A stretch of DNA of 64,000 nt from Pseudomonas frederiksbergensis (GCF_001952935.1 NZ_CP018319.1:6062865-6126864), one strand, 5' to 3'. Counted from the stretch's first letter, positions 8,312 through 15,978 are shown. The notes: a model not told the origin generated them from the letters alone. Made by a program: numbers and translations.

Positions 8312-9456
8312 GCAACACCCGCGATTTGCTGAAAACGTTAATAGCGTTCGACACAACGAGCCGCGAATCAAACCTGCAGCTCATCGAGTTCGTGCGCGAC
8401 TACCTCGAACGCTTCGACGTGCCTTGCGAACTGCTCTACAACGATGAACGCAGCAAGGCCAACCTGTTCGCGACCATCGGCCCAGCGGACCGGCCGGGCA
8501 TCGTGCTGTCGGGGCACACCGACGTGGTGCCCGTCGACGGCCAGCCATGGACCGTTGCGCCGTTCGAACTCACCGAGCGCGACGGCAAACTGTACGGTCG
8601 CGGCACCGCGGACATGAAAAGCTACATCGCCTGCGTACTCGCCCTGGTCCCGTCGCTGGTGAACGCCACGCTGCGGCTGCCGGTGCACATCGCGCTTTCC
8701 TATGATGAAGAAGTCGGCTGCCTGGGTGTGCGTTCGTTGCTGTCGGAACTGGAAAAGCGCCCGGTCAAACCGATGCTCTGCATCATTGGCGAACCGACCG
8801 AGCTCAAACCGGTGCTGGGCCATAAGGGCAAACTGGCGATGCGCTGCGACATTCACGGTGAAGCGTGCCATTCGGCGTACGCACCGCTTGGGGTCAATGC
8901 GATTGAATACGCCGCCGAACTGATCGGTGAACTGGGGCGGATCGGCAACCGGCTCAAAGCCCCCGAGCATCACGACGCCCGTTTCGATCCGCCGTTCAGC
9001 ACCGTGCAAACCGGCGTGATTTGCGGCGGCAAGGCACTGAACATCGTCCCCGCCGATTGCCGCTTTGACTTCGAAATCCGCGCCCTGCCCTCGCATGATC
9101 CAAGCCACGTTGCGCAGGAGCTGAAGGCCTATGCCGAGCAGCAGGTGTTGCCGCGCATGCGGGCGGTGAGTGAGCAGAGTGAAATTCGATTTAGCGAGTT
9201 GTCCGCGTATCCCGGGTTGGCGACCGATGCGCAGAGCGAAGCGGCTGAATTGATTGCTGCGTTCTCCGGCTCCCGAGAATTTGGCACCGTCGCCTTCGGC
9301 ACCGAGGGCGGCCTATTCGATGCGGCAGGCATTCCCACCGTCGTCTGCGGCCCCGGCAGCATGGATCAAGGCCATAAACCCGACGAATTCGTCAGCCTCG
9401 AACAACTGACAGCCTGCGACGCCATGCTCCATCGAATGCTGCAATCAATCAGCTAA
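8308..9456 (+). CDS. Acetylornithine deacetylase-like M20 metallohydrolase
   Basis: A 382-residue zinc-dependent amidohydrolase of the ArgE/DapE group. The metal-binding segments are GHTDVVP (near residue 70), GRGTADMKSY (near 98) and YDEEVGCLG with the catalytic Glu-Glu pair (near 131); a dimerisation 'lid' domain follows. It reads as ArgE-like, but its position in a catabolic cluster with an NCS1 permease and a flavin monooxygenase suggests that it removes an N-acyl or N-carbamoyl-type group from the imported compound rather than serving arginine synthesis. Overlaps the DUF1028 gene by 4 nt. Confidence 0.85.
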   Translation: MSNTRDLLKTLIAFDTTSRESNLQLIEFVRDYLERFDVPCELLYNDERSKANLFATIGPADRPGIVLSGHTDVVPVDGQPWTVAPFELTERDGKLYGRGTADMKSYIACVLALVPSLVNATLRLPVHIALSYDEEVGCLGVRSLLSELEKRPVKPMLCIIGEPTELKPVLGHKGKLAMRCDIHGEACHSAYAPLGVNAIEYAAELIGELGRIGNRLKAPEHHDARFDPPFSTVQTGVICGGKALNIVPADCRFDFEIRALPSHDPSHVAQELKAYAEQQVLPRMRAVSEQSEIRFSELSAYPGLATDAQSEAAELIAAFSGSREFGTVAFGTEGGLFDAAGIPTVVCGPGSMDQGHKPDEFVSLEQLTACDAMLHRMLQSIS

Positions 9457-9466
9457 TTCGCCCCCC

Positions 9467-9556
9467 CTGTGGGAGCGAGCCCGCTCGCGATGAGGCCATG
9501 TCAGCCAATATCAATGCAGCTGACCCACCGCTTTCGCGAGCAAGCCCGCTCCCACA
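9467..9556. repeat. REPIN: inverted pair of REP elements
   Basis: CTGTGGGAGCGAGCCCGCTC begins at 9467 and its inverse (TTTCGCGAGCAAGCCCGCTC then CCACA) ends near 9556. The centre (ATGTCAGCCAATATCAATGC) closely resembles the centre of the copy at 11354. Confidence 0.8.
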
Positions 9557-9580
9557 AAAGCGCGTCCGCAACGGGTCCCT

Positions 9581-9711
9581 GTAGCAGCTGGCGAAGCCTG
9601 CGTTCGGCTGCGAAGCAGTCGCAAAACCTGACGACTCGGTGCATCAGGAAAACCGCGTGCGCAGGGTTTACGACTGCTTCGCAGCCGAACGCAGGCTTCG
9701 CCAGCTGCTAC
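9581..9711. repeat. Long inverted repeat with 41-nt perfect arms
   Basis: The left arm (9581-9621, beginning GTAGCAGCTGGCGAAGCCTG) is the exact reverse complement of the right arm (9671-9711, ending CAGGCTTCGCCAGCTGCTAC); the spacer is 49 nt. It is a different family from the adjacent REPIN. No reading frame or transposase is present, so it is a non-autonomous palindromic element. It separates the M20 gene from the NCS1 permease gene. Confidence 0.85.
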
Positions 9712-9922
9712 ACGTTGCGCGGTGTTTCGACGATCCAATCCCCTGTACCCCACAGGTTTTCGGCGACCACCCGACATACATTTTTTAGCGTCTATACCCA
9801 CAAACTTACTAATTTATCTCTCACTCCCCACCGCACATCATCAACTCCAACAAGAAAAGCGTCGCCCCCGTGCAGCGCTCACCGAAGTACGTCCACGTAC
9901 TCAAATTGCCTTGGAGTCCGTC

Positions 9923-11338
9923 ATGGTTACCGCAGCAACAACCTCCGCCCCGCTCATCGAAAAACACACCATCGGCTACGTGCCGCCCGAAGATCGCCAC
10001 GGCAAAACCCGCGACCTGTTCACCCTCTGGTTCGGCGGCAACATCGCCCCATTACCCATCGTCACCGGCGCCCTCGGCGTGCAAATGTTCCACCTGAACC
10101 TGGTGTGGGGCATCGTCGCCATCCTCGTCGGCCACCTGGTCGGCGGCGTGCTGATGGCGCTGCACTCGGCGCAAGGCCCGCAAATGGGCATCCCGCAAAT
10201 GATCCAGAGCCGCGCCCAGTTCGGCTCCCTCGGCGCGCTGCTGGTGGTGCTGATCGCCGGCATCATGTACATCGGCTTCTTCGCCTCCAACATCGTCCTC
10301 GCCGGTAAATCCCTGCACGGCGTGGTCGACAGCGTGCCAGTGCCGGTGGGCATCGTCATCGGCGCCCTCGGTTCGGGCATCATCGGCATCATCGGCTACC
10401 GCTTCATTCACGTGCTCAACCGCATCGGCACCTGGGTGCTCGGCGCCGGAATCGTGCTGGGCTTCGGCTACATCTTCACCCACGTGCAGACCGCCGACTT
10501 CCTCACCCGCGGCAGCTTCAACATCTCCGGTTGGCTGGCCACCGTATCGCTCGCTGCGCTCTGGCAAATCGCCTTCGCGCCCTACGTCTCCGACTACTCG
10601 CGCTACCTGCCGGCCAACGTTCCCGTGGCCGCAACGTTCTGGACCACTTATTTGGGCACCGTGCTCGGCTCCAGCCTCTCGTTCATCTTCGGCGCCGTCG
10701 CCGTCCTCGCCACACCCGTCGGCCTGGACACCATGGACGCCGTCAAACTCGCCACCGGCTCCATCGGCCCACTGATGCTCGTGCTGTTCCTGCTCAGCGT
10801 CATCAGCCACAACGCCCTCAACCTCTACGGCGCCGTACTGTCGCTGATCACCCTGGTGCAGACCTTCGCCTACCGCTGGATCCCCACCGCCAAAAGCCGC
10901 GCCGTCCTCTCCATCATCGTCCTCGCCGCCTGCTGCTTCGCCGCCGTCGGCGCCTCCGCCAACTTCATCGGCCACTTCGTCGACATGGTGCTGGTGTTGC
11001 TCGTGGTACTGGTGCCGTGGACCGCGATCAACCTGATCGACTTCTACGCGATTCACAAAGGTCAGTACGACATCGGCTCGATCTTCAAAGTCGACGGCGG
11101 GATTTATGGCCGGTACAACCCGCAGGCACTGTTGGCCTACGCGATTGGCATCGTGGTGCAGATCCCGTTCATGAACACGCCGCTGTACGTCGGCCCCATC
11201 TCCGAACACATCAACGGCGCTGACTTGTCCTGGCTGGTAGGCCTACTCATCACCTCCCCGCTCTACTACTGGCTAGCCAACCGCGACACCGCCTACAAAC
11301 GCCGCCTCTCAACCGGAAAACTCGCCAACTCGATCTAA
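9923..11338 (+). CDS. NCS1-family nucleobase/hydantoin-type permease
   Basis: A 471-residue inner-membrane carrier with about 12 membrane segments. The N-terminal FTLWFGGNIAPLPIVTGALG is the NCS1 signature region, as in cytosine, allantoin and hydantoin symporters; FAPYVSDYSRYLP and AINLIDFY are further family marks. The substrate class is therefore a small N-heterocycle or related compound, imported with a cation. The ATG at 9923 has TTGGAG about 6-8 nt upstream (9911-9916). It is last in the cluster, separated from the M20 gene by two palindromic elements. Confidence 0.88.
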   Translation: MVTAATTSAPLIEKHTIGYVPPEDRHGKTRDLFTLWFGGNIAPLPIVTGALGVQMFHLNLVWGIVAILVGHLVGGVLMALHSAQGPQMGIPQMIQSRAQFGSLGALLVVLIAGIMYIGFFASNIVLAGKSLHGVVDSVPVPVGIVIGALGSGIIGIIGYRFIHVLNRIGTWVLGAGIVLGFGYIFTHVQTADFLTRGSFNISGWLATVSLAALWQIAFAPYVSDYSRYLPANVPVAATFWTTYLGTVLGSSLSFIFGAVAVLATPVGLDTMDAVKLATGSIGPLMLVLFLLSVISHNALNLYGAVLSLITLVQTFAYRWIPTAKSRAVLSIIVLAACCFAAVGASANFIGHFVDMVLVLLVVLVPWTAINLIDFYAIHKGQYDIGSIFKVDGGIYGRYNPQALLAYAIGIVVQIPFMNTPLYVGPISEHINGADLSWLVGLLITSPLYYWLANRDTAYKRRLSTGKLANSI

Positions 11339-11353
11339 CTAATCCCCCAATCC

Positions 11354-11442
11354 CCTGTGGGAGCGAGCCTGCTCGCGATGAGGCCATGACAGCCAATATT
11401 GATTGAGCTGACAGCCCCCCATCGCGAGCAACCCCACTTGCG
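11354..11442. repeat. REPIN, right half degenerate
   Basis: CCTGTGGGAGCGAGCCTGCT at the left; the right partner reads CATCGCGAGCAACCCCACTT and has lost several pairing bases. It lies just after the NCS1 gene stop. Confidence 0.7.
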
Positions 11443-11532
11443 CCTTGCCCGCGACTACCCAAAAACCCCGAAATTTTATGAACCCCGCCCACACCCACCC
11501 ACCTAACTGAATGACTATCAGGAGGGTGAACA

Positions 11533-11751
11533 ATGCAAACCGAAACCATCTGGATCGTACTCGCCGCAATACTTGTGCTGGTCGAGGTATGGGCCATCAA
11601 CAAAGTGCGCAAAGCCGAAGGCAAATCCAGCAACAAACTCGTATGGATGGTGGTAATCGTGTTTGTACCGCTGTTCGGGCTGATAGCGTGGGCAGTGGCC
11701 GGACCGAAACACACCGATCAGAACCCGCATTCACCGCAGGCCAGGCAATAA
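11533..11751 (+). CDS. PLDc_N-domain small membrane protein
   Basis: A 72-residue protein: an N-terminal membrane helix (IWIVLAAILVLVEVWAI), a short basic loop (NKVRKAEGKSSNK), a second helix (LVWMVVIVFVPLFGLIAWAV) and a polar tail. This two-helix hairpin with an FGLIAWAV end is the phospholipase D-nuclease N-terminal (PLDc_N) domain, common as a stand-alone small membrane protein of unknown role. A strong AGGAGGG site at 11519-11525 precedes the ATG. Monocistronic, with a strong terminator 45 nt downstream. Confidence 0.8.
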   Translation: MQTETIWIVLAAILVLVEVWAINKVRKAEGKSSNKLVWMVVIVFVPLFGLIAWAVAGPKHTDQNPHSPQARQ

Positions 11752-11796
11752 CGTTGCATGCTGTGCGGTAAGGATTTTTTGAACGGCGCAATCGCA

Positions 11797-11832
11797 AACA
11801 ACAAAGCCCCGAAGATTCGGGGCTTTGTTGTT
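11797..11832. terminator. Intrinsic terminator hairpin with 17-bp perfect arms
   Basis: AACAACAAAGCCCCGAA, loop GA, then its exact reverse complement ending CTTTGTTGTT. A G/C core flanked by A and T stretches makes it a likely terminator for the PLDc_N gene and possibly bidirectional. Confidence 0.85.
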
Positions 11833-11888
11833 CCTGACCACCCGATTTCATAAACCTGACATCCGAAATTCGCGTAGGAATTCACCCT

Positions 11889-11935
11889 TTGTGGCGAGGG
11901 GATTTATCCCCGTCGGGTCGCGAAGCGGCCCCAAA
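11889..11935. repeat. Degenerate REP-like element
   Basis: TGTGGCGAGGGGATTTATCC then CCGTCGGGTCGCGAAGCGG: the 'GTGGCGAGGGAGCTTGCTCCC' family of pseudomonad REPs. Single, without an inverted partner. The stretch up to about 12090 holds nothing else that I can recognise. Confidence 0.6.
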
Positions 11936-12190
11936 ACCTGCCTCCCCTTTCCCAAGACACTCCACACGACCCGAATCACCGCAACAAGCCCGAAAACAGT
12001 GGCATTCAGCCTTGTCACAACAAACGCCCAACCGTCCTACAGCCCGGTTGTGAGTAGAAAAATGACCGCCTATATTCGACCTGTCGCTGACCGCAGTTAG
12101 CGATAGGGTTTCGCAGCCCTCGAGATTGACACCAAAGCACTGTCAGGCATGATGCAGCCGACTTCGACTGCATCGTGTTTTATGGCGGTT

Positions 12191-12318
12191 GTGTGCGGGA
12201 GACTTACGGGTCTGCCGGAACTGGTGTAAATCCCCCGGTCTGCGAACCCGCACACAGCTGCCACCCATTTGTTTCGCAGCAGAAAGGTGGCAATTCTTCT
12301 TTTGTGAGGATTTACACC
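12191..12318 (+). promoter_or_regulatory. Structured leader RNA upstream of the DUF6124 gene with a loop complementary to the RBS
   Basis: Read as RNA, GTGTGCGGG (12191-12199) pairs perfectly with CCCGCACAC (12247-12255). Inside this 9-bp stem are a small AGAC/GTCT hairpin (12200-12213) and a CCGG/CCGG hairpin (12215-12238). A third hairpin pairs TGCCACC (12259-12265) with GGTGGCA (12286-12292). The loop of the second hairpin contains GGTGTAAATCC (12223-12233), the exact reverse complement of GGATTTACACC (12308-12318), which covers the 3' half of the GAGGA ribosome-binding site and the spacer up to the ATG. Pairing of loop and RBS would block translation. This looks like a cis-acting translational switch; ligand, temperature or protein control cannot be told apart from sequence. 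Confidence 0.65.
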
Positions 12319-12612
12319 ATGAAAACCCAAAACCCGCCCCACCGCTTCACCCCTATGTCCCAATTCGCCACCGACTACCCCGTCCTGCTCATCGACAGCG
12401 ACGCCCCACTCCAAGAACTCCACAACTGCGTCAGCGAACGCCTCAGCGCCGTCCTCAAATACCTGCACCTCATGGCCTGCACCAGCCTGCCGGACTATGC
12501 CGAGAACGACATCAACACCGTCACCAACATCGCCCGGATCATGGTCCAGGATGTGAGCGATGTGTTTCGGGTGATTGAGCAGCGTGGGTTTGATACGCCA
12601 AAAGGTCAGTGA
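12319..12612 (+). CDS. DUF6124 (former DUF3077) family small protein
   Basis: A 97-residue cytosolic protein. A proline-rich N-terminus (MKTQNPPHRF) leads into a helical region: LHNCVSERLSAVLKYLHLMA and VTNIARIMVQDVSDVFRVIE. This pattern, with a C-terminal helix ending in DV..V, matches the Pseudomonas-specific DUF6124 family, whose members are small, multi-copy and functionally uncharacterised. The ATG at 12319 follows GAGGA by 8 nt; longer in-frame starts run through the structured leader and are unlikely. The leader described at 12191-12318 probably sets its translation. Confidence 0.8.
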   Translation: MKTQNPPHRFTPMSQFATDYPVLLIDSDAPLQELHNCVSERLSAVLKYLHLMACTSLPDYAENDINTVTNIARIMVQDVSDVFRVIEQRGFDTPKGQ

Positions 12613-12631
12613 TCATTTCAACCCCAATAAA

Positions 12632-12651
12632 AACCCGCGTTGATGCGGGTT
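12632..12651. terminator. Probable terminator after the DUF6124 gene
   Basis: AACCCGC, loop GTTGAT, GCGGGTT, followed by CTTATACTT on the plus strand and preceded by an A-run (T-run on the minus strand). It is 20 nt behind the DUF6124 stop. Confidence 0.6.
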
Positions 12652-12660
12652 CTTATACTT

Positions 12661-12755
12661 GATCATTACGGGCAATGACGGTGGAGTTTCAGGCGATCGC
12701 GGCAAGCATCTACCGATCATGATCACTAAGAATGTCGATAAAACTTCTGAAAGAA
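12661..12755 (+). pseudogene. Fragment of an hcp gene
   Basis: The segment ATTACGGGCAATGACGGTGG and what follows, up to about 12750, is nearly identical to positions 14144-14228 inside the intact hcp gene. In frame it reads ITGNDGGVSGDRGKHLPI then TKNVDKTS, against ITGNDGGVSGGRGKHLPI then TKNIDKSS in the complete protein. Only about 30 codons remain, without start or stop. It runs directly into a palindrome that is also found at the other end of the island, so it is a relic of duplication or recombination of an hcp module. Confidence 0.85.
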
Positions 12756-12759
12756 AAAA

Positions 12760-12793
12760 GTGACAGATCTATTTATTCAAATAGATCTGTCAC
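12760..12793. repeat. Palindrome, left copy (15-bp arms)
   Basis: GTGACAGATCTATTT, loop ATTC, then the exact inverse; preceded by an A-run. The same palindrome, one loop base different, is at 15943-15978. It could terminate transcription of the LysE gene on the minus strand (T-run after the stem). The core 'GTGACAGAT...ATCTGTCAC' recalls palindromes associated with REP-type tyrosine transposases, though no such gene is present in the window. Confidence 0.8.
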
Positions 12794-13399
12794 CTACGCC
12801 ATCATTTCTCCACTAATAAGATGGTGCAATTTCCATATAGAGAATGCAATCAGATAAAAGCCACTCAGCCAGCTTAGTATTTTAAAATTCACCCGACCAG
12901 ACAATGTATTACTTACAGCACCCCCTCCTAACACATACACCATTTGACAAGTAAAGCTACCGATAAAAAAGCCTGAAAGAAAGGCAGGAATATTGACCGC
13001 TGCGCCACCCGAGTGATTGGCAAAAACGTAAGAAGTAATTGCCACGATGGTCAGTGGATTAGTAATCGTCAAAGCAAAAACGGAAATAAATCCAGCCTGT
13101 TGCGAAACCGATATGTCAGCACCCGCAGACATGAATATTTTTACACCCAAGTAAAACAGATAAACTATAGATGCAATAATCAACAGACCTTGAAGTTGAA
13201 ACACAAAAACACTCACAAGTGTGGCACTCATCAATGCAACTGCGGCATATAAAACATCGGCGATAGCGGCACCTAACGCACTTGGCACTGCACTCATTCG
13301 CCCAAACAAAACTGATTGCCTCAATACAATTAAGGCAATCGGCCCAAATGAAATCGATAGCATCATAGAAAATAGCAGAGACTGCTGAAAATCTTGCAT
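12794..13399 (-). CDS. LysE-family exporter
   Basis: A 201-residue inner-membrane protein with about six hydrophobic segments. The N-terminal segment FSMMLSISFGPIALIVLRQS and FISVFALTITNPLTIVAI in the middle are the paired 'GP' and 'NP' motifs of the LysE/RhtB exporter family, which expels amino acids or related metabolites. The sequence is distinctly AT-rich compared with the genes around the island, in keeping with acquisition by transfer. The stop coincides with the edge of the palindrome at 12760-12793. Substrate unknown; the closest neighbours give no hint. Confidence 0.82.
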   Translation of the reverse strand: MQDFQQSLLFSMMLSISFGPIALIVLRQSVLFGRMSAVPSALGAAIADVLYAAVALMSATLVSVFVFQLQGLLIIASIVYLFYLGVKIFMSAGADISVSQQAGFISVFALTITNPLTIVAITSYVFANHSGGAAVNIPAFLSGFFIGSFTCQMVYVLGGGAVSNTLSGRVNFKILSWLSGFYLIAFSIWKLHHLISGEMMA

Positions 13400-14000
13400 T
13401 ACTTTTCGACCACCTTAAATACTCCACGCTGGCGCGATAATGAGGACGATTAAAATCTTCAGCCAGCAATATTATTGCAAGTAGCATCGTATAACGCTTG
13501 TTCATTTTCCCTTATATTAAACGCATTCCTGAATGCTCATCAGATTCTCTCCGTGTATTCCTTGGTTTTATTATTGTCGATCCTTGTTGCGCTGTCCTGC
13601 GCTGGAGAAATATTCAATCTCACAAAAAAAATGTCAACAGTTTTTTCTAAAAATACTCTCGAACCCGTAGATGCCTATGTTGCAGTCCTAGCCTGAGACG
13701 TCCGAGCTAGAGGGTCGCGACTATGAAGAAATCCAAATCTGAAAATCAGCGATTGCTAGTAACTAACTTGTACGAAATATGAGTCAGAATATTCATACCT
13801 TAATTTACTACCTTTTTTAAGTAAGTCGTCATTCACATAAATTAAGAGTCTGCTTGTAGGATTATTCCTCGCCTAAATTCTTTACCCGCCGCAAGACAAG
13901 TCTGAACTTAATTAGTTGCTGAATCACCTCGTCATACTCCCTCTAATGCAAATGTTACGCTCGAAACAACGCGAGCAGCTGACTATAAGGAGTGGCACAT
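13400..14000. other. AT-rich intergenic region upstream of hcp
   Basis: About 600 nt between the start of the LysE-type gene (minus) and hcp (plus). Base composition is far lower in GC than the flanking chromosome. A plus-strand frame at 13475-13696 has hydrophobic codons but neither a ribosome-binding site nor a family resemblance, so I do not call it. The hcp promoter must lie in the right half. No repeat was found. Confidence 0.4.
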
Positions 14001-14501
14001 ATGGCTAATCACGGTTACATGAGCATGACCGGCAAACGACAAGGTTTGATTTCCGCCGGTTGTTCTGGCCTGAATTCAATCGGCAACAAATGTCAGATTG
14101 ATCATGAAGACGAAATCATGATTCTCGCGTATTCGCACAACATGATTACGGGCAATGACGGTGGAGTTTCAGGTGGTCGCGGCAAGCATCTACCGATCAC
14201 GATCACGAAAAATATCGATAAATCTTCACCGTTGTTGGCCAGCGCACTTCATGAGCGCGAGGAGATAGAGTGCACGATCCATTTTTATCGAACATCACCA
14301 ACTGGCGGCCAGGATAAATATTATTCAATACGGCTCACGGGTGCGAAAATTGCGCATATCAACCTTCAAGTCCCTCATGCCATTCATATGAATGATGCAC
14401 AACCACAAGAAATGGTATCCATTCGTTATCGTGATATTAGCTGGACGCACATTCAGGGAAGTACGTGTGCTTATAGCACTTGGGGAAATGAGGATGAGTG
14501 A
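14001..14501 (+). CDS. hcp: Hcp-family type VI secretion tube protein/effector carrier
   Basis: A 166-residue protein beginning MANHGYMSMTGKRQGLISAG, the typical start of the Hcp1-like family; SHNMITGNDGGVSGGRGKHLP and ITITKNIDKSSPLL complete the diagnostic first half, and IEIxF-type strands (CTIHFYRTS, YYSIRLTGAKI) follow. Hcp forms hexameric rings that stack into the T6SS tube and bind small effectors in the lumen. AAGGA at 13987-13991 marks the ATG at 14001; a GTG nine bases upstream is also in frame. No T6SS core genes are in the window, so this is an orphan hcp. The effector candidate starts inside its last codons. Confidence 0.93.
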   Translation: MANHGYMSMTGKRQGLISAGCSGLNSIGNKCQIDHEDEIMILAYSHNMITGNDGGVSGGRGKHLPITITKNIDKSSPLLASALHEREEIECTIHFYRTSPTGGQDKYYSIRLTGAKIAHINLQVPHAIHMNDAQPQEMVSIRYRDISWTHIQGSTCAYSTWGNEDE

Positions 14502-15180
14502 TGAATCCTGTGACATTCACGACGTTACTAAAGCTGCATCGAATCTTGTAGCGTTCGGGTGCACTATCGGCGCTACGCAGTTATACGATAGCTTTTTGCA
14601 GCTTCAATTTAGTTCGATTGTTTCATCTTTTGCTAACGAGATTATCCAAGCGGTTGATGAAGGCTTGATCAGTGCGCAGCAGGGCTTGCAACAGCTCAGA
14701 GAAGAATATGCCGATTTGACGGCCAAAGCGATGTTTTACACTCAAAATGGCATTGGGATCTTAGCGGGTGCAATTCAAATTCAAACTGGGGTTTCATCAC
14801 TCGCAAACTCAAGAGGTATTAAATTAGCCAGTGGGTTAACCTACGTTGCGCATGGAGCAAACAATATTTATGAAAGCGCAGGAAATATATACAACGGACC
14901 TGACGCGCCCAGCACAGTAGGGCCAGTTAGAAAAACATACCAACATCTAGCCAAAGACACTAAAATCGGAAACACTATCTATTATTCTATGGACTTAGGG
15001 CTATCAGCTTTCGGCGCAATGAGTTTAGTGCGTAAAACCGATACGCTAGAACTTTTCAGGGAAGATCCTATCAACTATGAACGAGCGTACAGACAAATGG
15101 GGAAACTAGCACTGGCCTTTGAAGCATTGATCGATACAACCACAATAAAAAACATAGCAGAAGAAACAGCTTTAGAATGA
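14494..15180 (+). CDS. DUF4225-type putative T6SS effector carried by Hcp
   Basis: A protein of about 228 residues. The N-terminal CDIHDVTKAASNLVAFGCTIG and TQLYDSFLQLQF, the amphipathic TQNGIGILAGAIQIQTGVSS, and VAHGANNIYES, GPVRKTYQHLAKD and MDLGLSAFGAMSLVRKTD match the layout of the DUF4225 family, which in pseudomonads regularly follows an hcp gene. Toxic action is not established by sequence; the hydrophobic middle could act on membranes. Start: ATG 14494 with GGGGA 7 nt upstream; ATG 14488 is also possible. It overlaps hcp by 8 nt, a strong sign of co-translation. Base composition is as AT-rich as the rest of the island. Confidence 0.72.
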   Translation: MSDESCDIHDVTKAASNLVAFGCTIGATQLYDSFLQLQFSSIVSSFANEIIQAVDEGLISAQQGLQQLREEYADLTAKAMFYTQNGIGILAGAIQIQTGVSSLANSRGIKLASGLTYVAHGANNIYESAGNIYNGPDAPSTVGPVRKTYQHLAKDTKIGNTIYYSMDLGLSAFGAMSLVRKTDTLELFREDPINYERAYRQMGKLALAFEALIDTTTIKNIAEETALE

Positions 15181-15191
15181 ATTCAATCACA

Positions 15192-15614
15192 TCACTTTCT
15201 TCGACGCAGCCTCATTATATAAATGCATAAACAGGCAAAAACCAACATAAAAACAGCCACATTAACGATAAACGAAAGATTGCCTTGCGGCGAAAACTCT
15301 TGATCAATTTGTAGAGCAATAACGGCAGTCCAGAACAAAGAACCGATAAAAGCGCCAAAATACGCAACCCAAGCAGAGTCTCTTTCGGGGTTAAAATCCC
15401 GCCCAAGTAAAACATCAATATAGCTGGGAAAACAGTAATAAAAATTAACAAACAACAAAAAGACAAAAAAAACACCCAGCACCAGCCAATAATAAACCCC
15501 ACTTATAGGGACCACTTTTTCTATTAACCAAACAAGCAATGCCGCATAAAACATCGAAAGCATGACAGCTAGTGAATCCGAAATTAAAACGGTAAAGAAA
15601 ACCCGCAACCGCAT
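15192..15614 (-). CDS. Four-helix membrane protein, candidate immunity protein (copy A)
   Basis: About 140 residues with four hydrophobic segments (VFFTVLISDSLAVMLSMFYA, YYWLVLGVFFVFLLFVNF, YFGAFIGSLFWTAVIAL, LSFIVNVAVFMLVFACLCI) and a basic C-terminal tail, so an inner-membrane protein. ATG 15614 follows GAGGGGG; a GTG two codons upstream is in frame. It is convergent with the DUF4225 gene, 11 nt from its stop. Its second half is visibly related to the protein at 15996-16445 (shared FN..R.S, a GA/FIG segment and QID at equivalent spots). A membrane protein beside a T6SS effector is most simply an immunity protein; this is inference. Confidence 0.6.
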   Translation of the reverse strand: MRLRVFFTVLISDSLAVMLSMFYAALLVWLIEKVVPISGVYYWLVLGVFFVFLLFVNFYYCFPSYIDVLLGRDFNPERDSAWVAYFGAFIGSLFWTAVIALQIDQEFSPQGNLSFIVNVAVFMLVFACLCIYIMRLRRRK

Positions 15615-15620
15615 TAACAC

Positions 15621-15942
15621 CCCCTCAAACAGTCTGATGGTTTTTTGAGCTTCGATACAACCAGTTCATGCACCCAAAACCATAACCATATTATTACTAT
15701 TGCTCACTCTAAAAACGCCCTAAACGAGCGACGATCCGAAGAGCCCTACACACCACTTCTTTTTTTCTTACGTATTTTTCCCAACGCCACAGACGCAACT
15801 CACCAAAAAACCAGGGCTATAGAGGATCTTCAGAATGGAAAGCTTTTGTCTGAGTAATAAAGATGTTTTTAAAGCGGCGCAAAAATAAAAAGTCCGAAAC
15901 CTGATCAGGAATCGGATTTAATAAAAAAAGGTGACAAAAAAA
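15621..15942. other. AT-rich intergenic region, possible gene remnant
   Basis: About 320 nt between the two immunity-like genes. A short plus-strand frame (ATG near 15835, 17 codons, reading MESFCLSNKDVFKAAQK) just before the palindrome may be the tail of a lost gene; no start or ribosome-binding site supports it as a gene. Several T-runs; nothing else recognised. Confidence 0.3.
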
Positions 15943-15978
15943 GGTGACAGATCTATTTATCCAAATAGATCTGTCACC
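15943..15978. repeat. Palindrome, right copy (16-bp arms, A/T-flanked)
   Basis: GGTGACAGATCTATTT, loop ATCC, then the exact inverse, with seven A before and TTTTTT after, so it can work as a terminator in both directions. It matches the palindrome at 12760-12793 almost base for base. The pair brackets LysE, hcp, the effector and copy A. Confidence 0.85.

Noticed and set aside
13475..13696. A 73-codon hydrophobic plus-strand frame upstream of hcp
   Set aside because: No ribosome-binding site, start within the LysE promoter area, no family resemblance; open mainly because the region is AT-rich.
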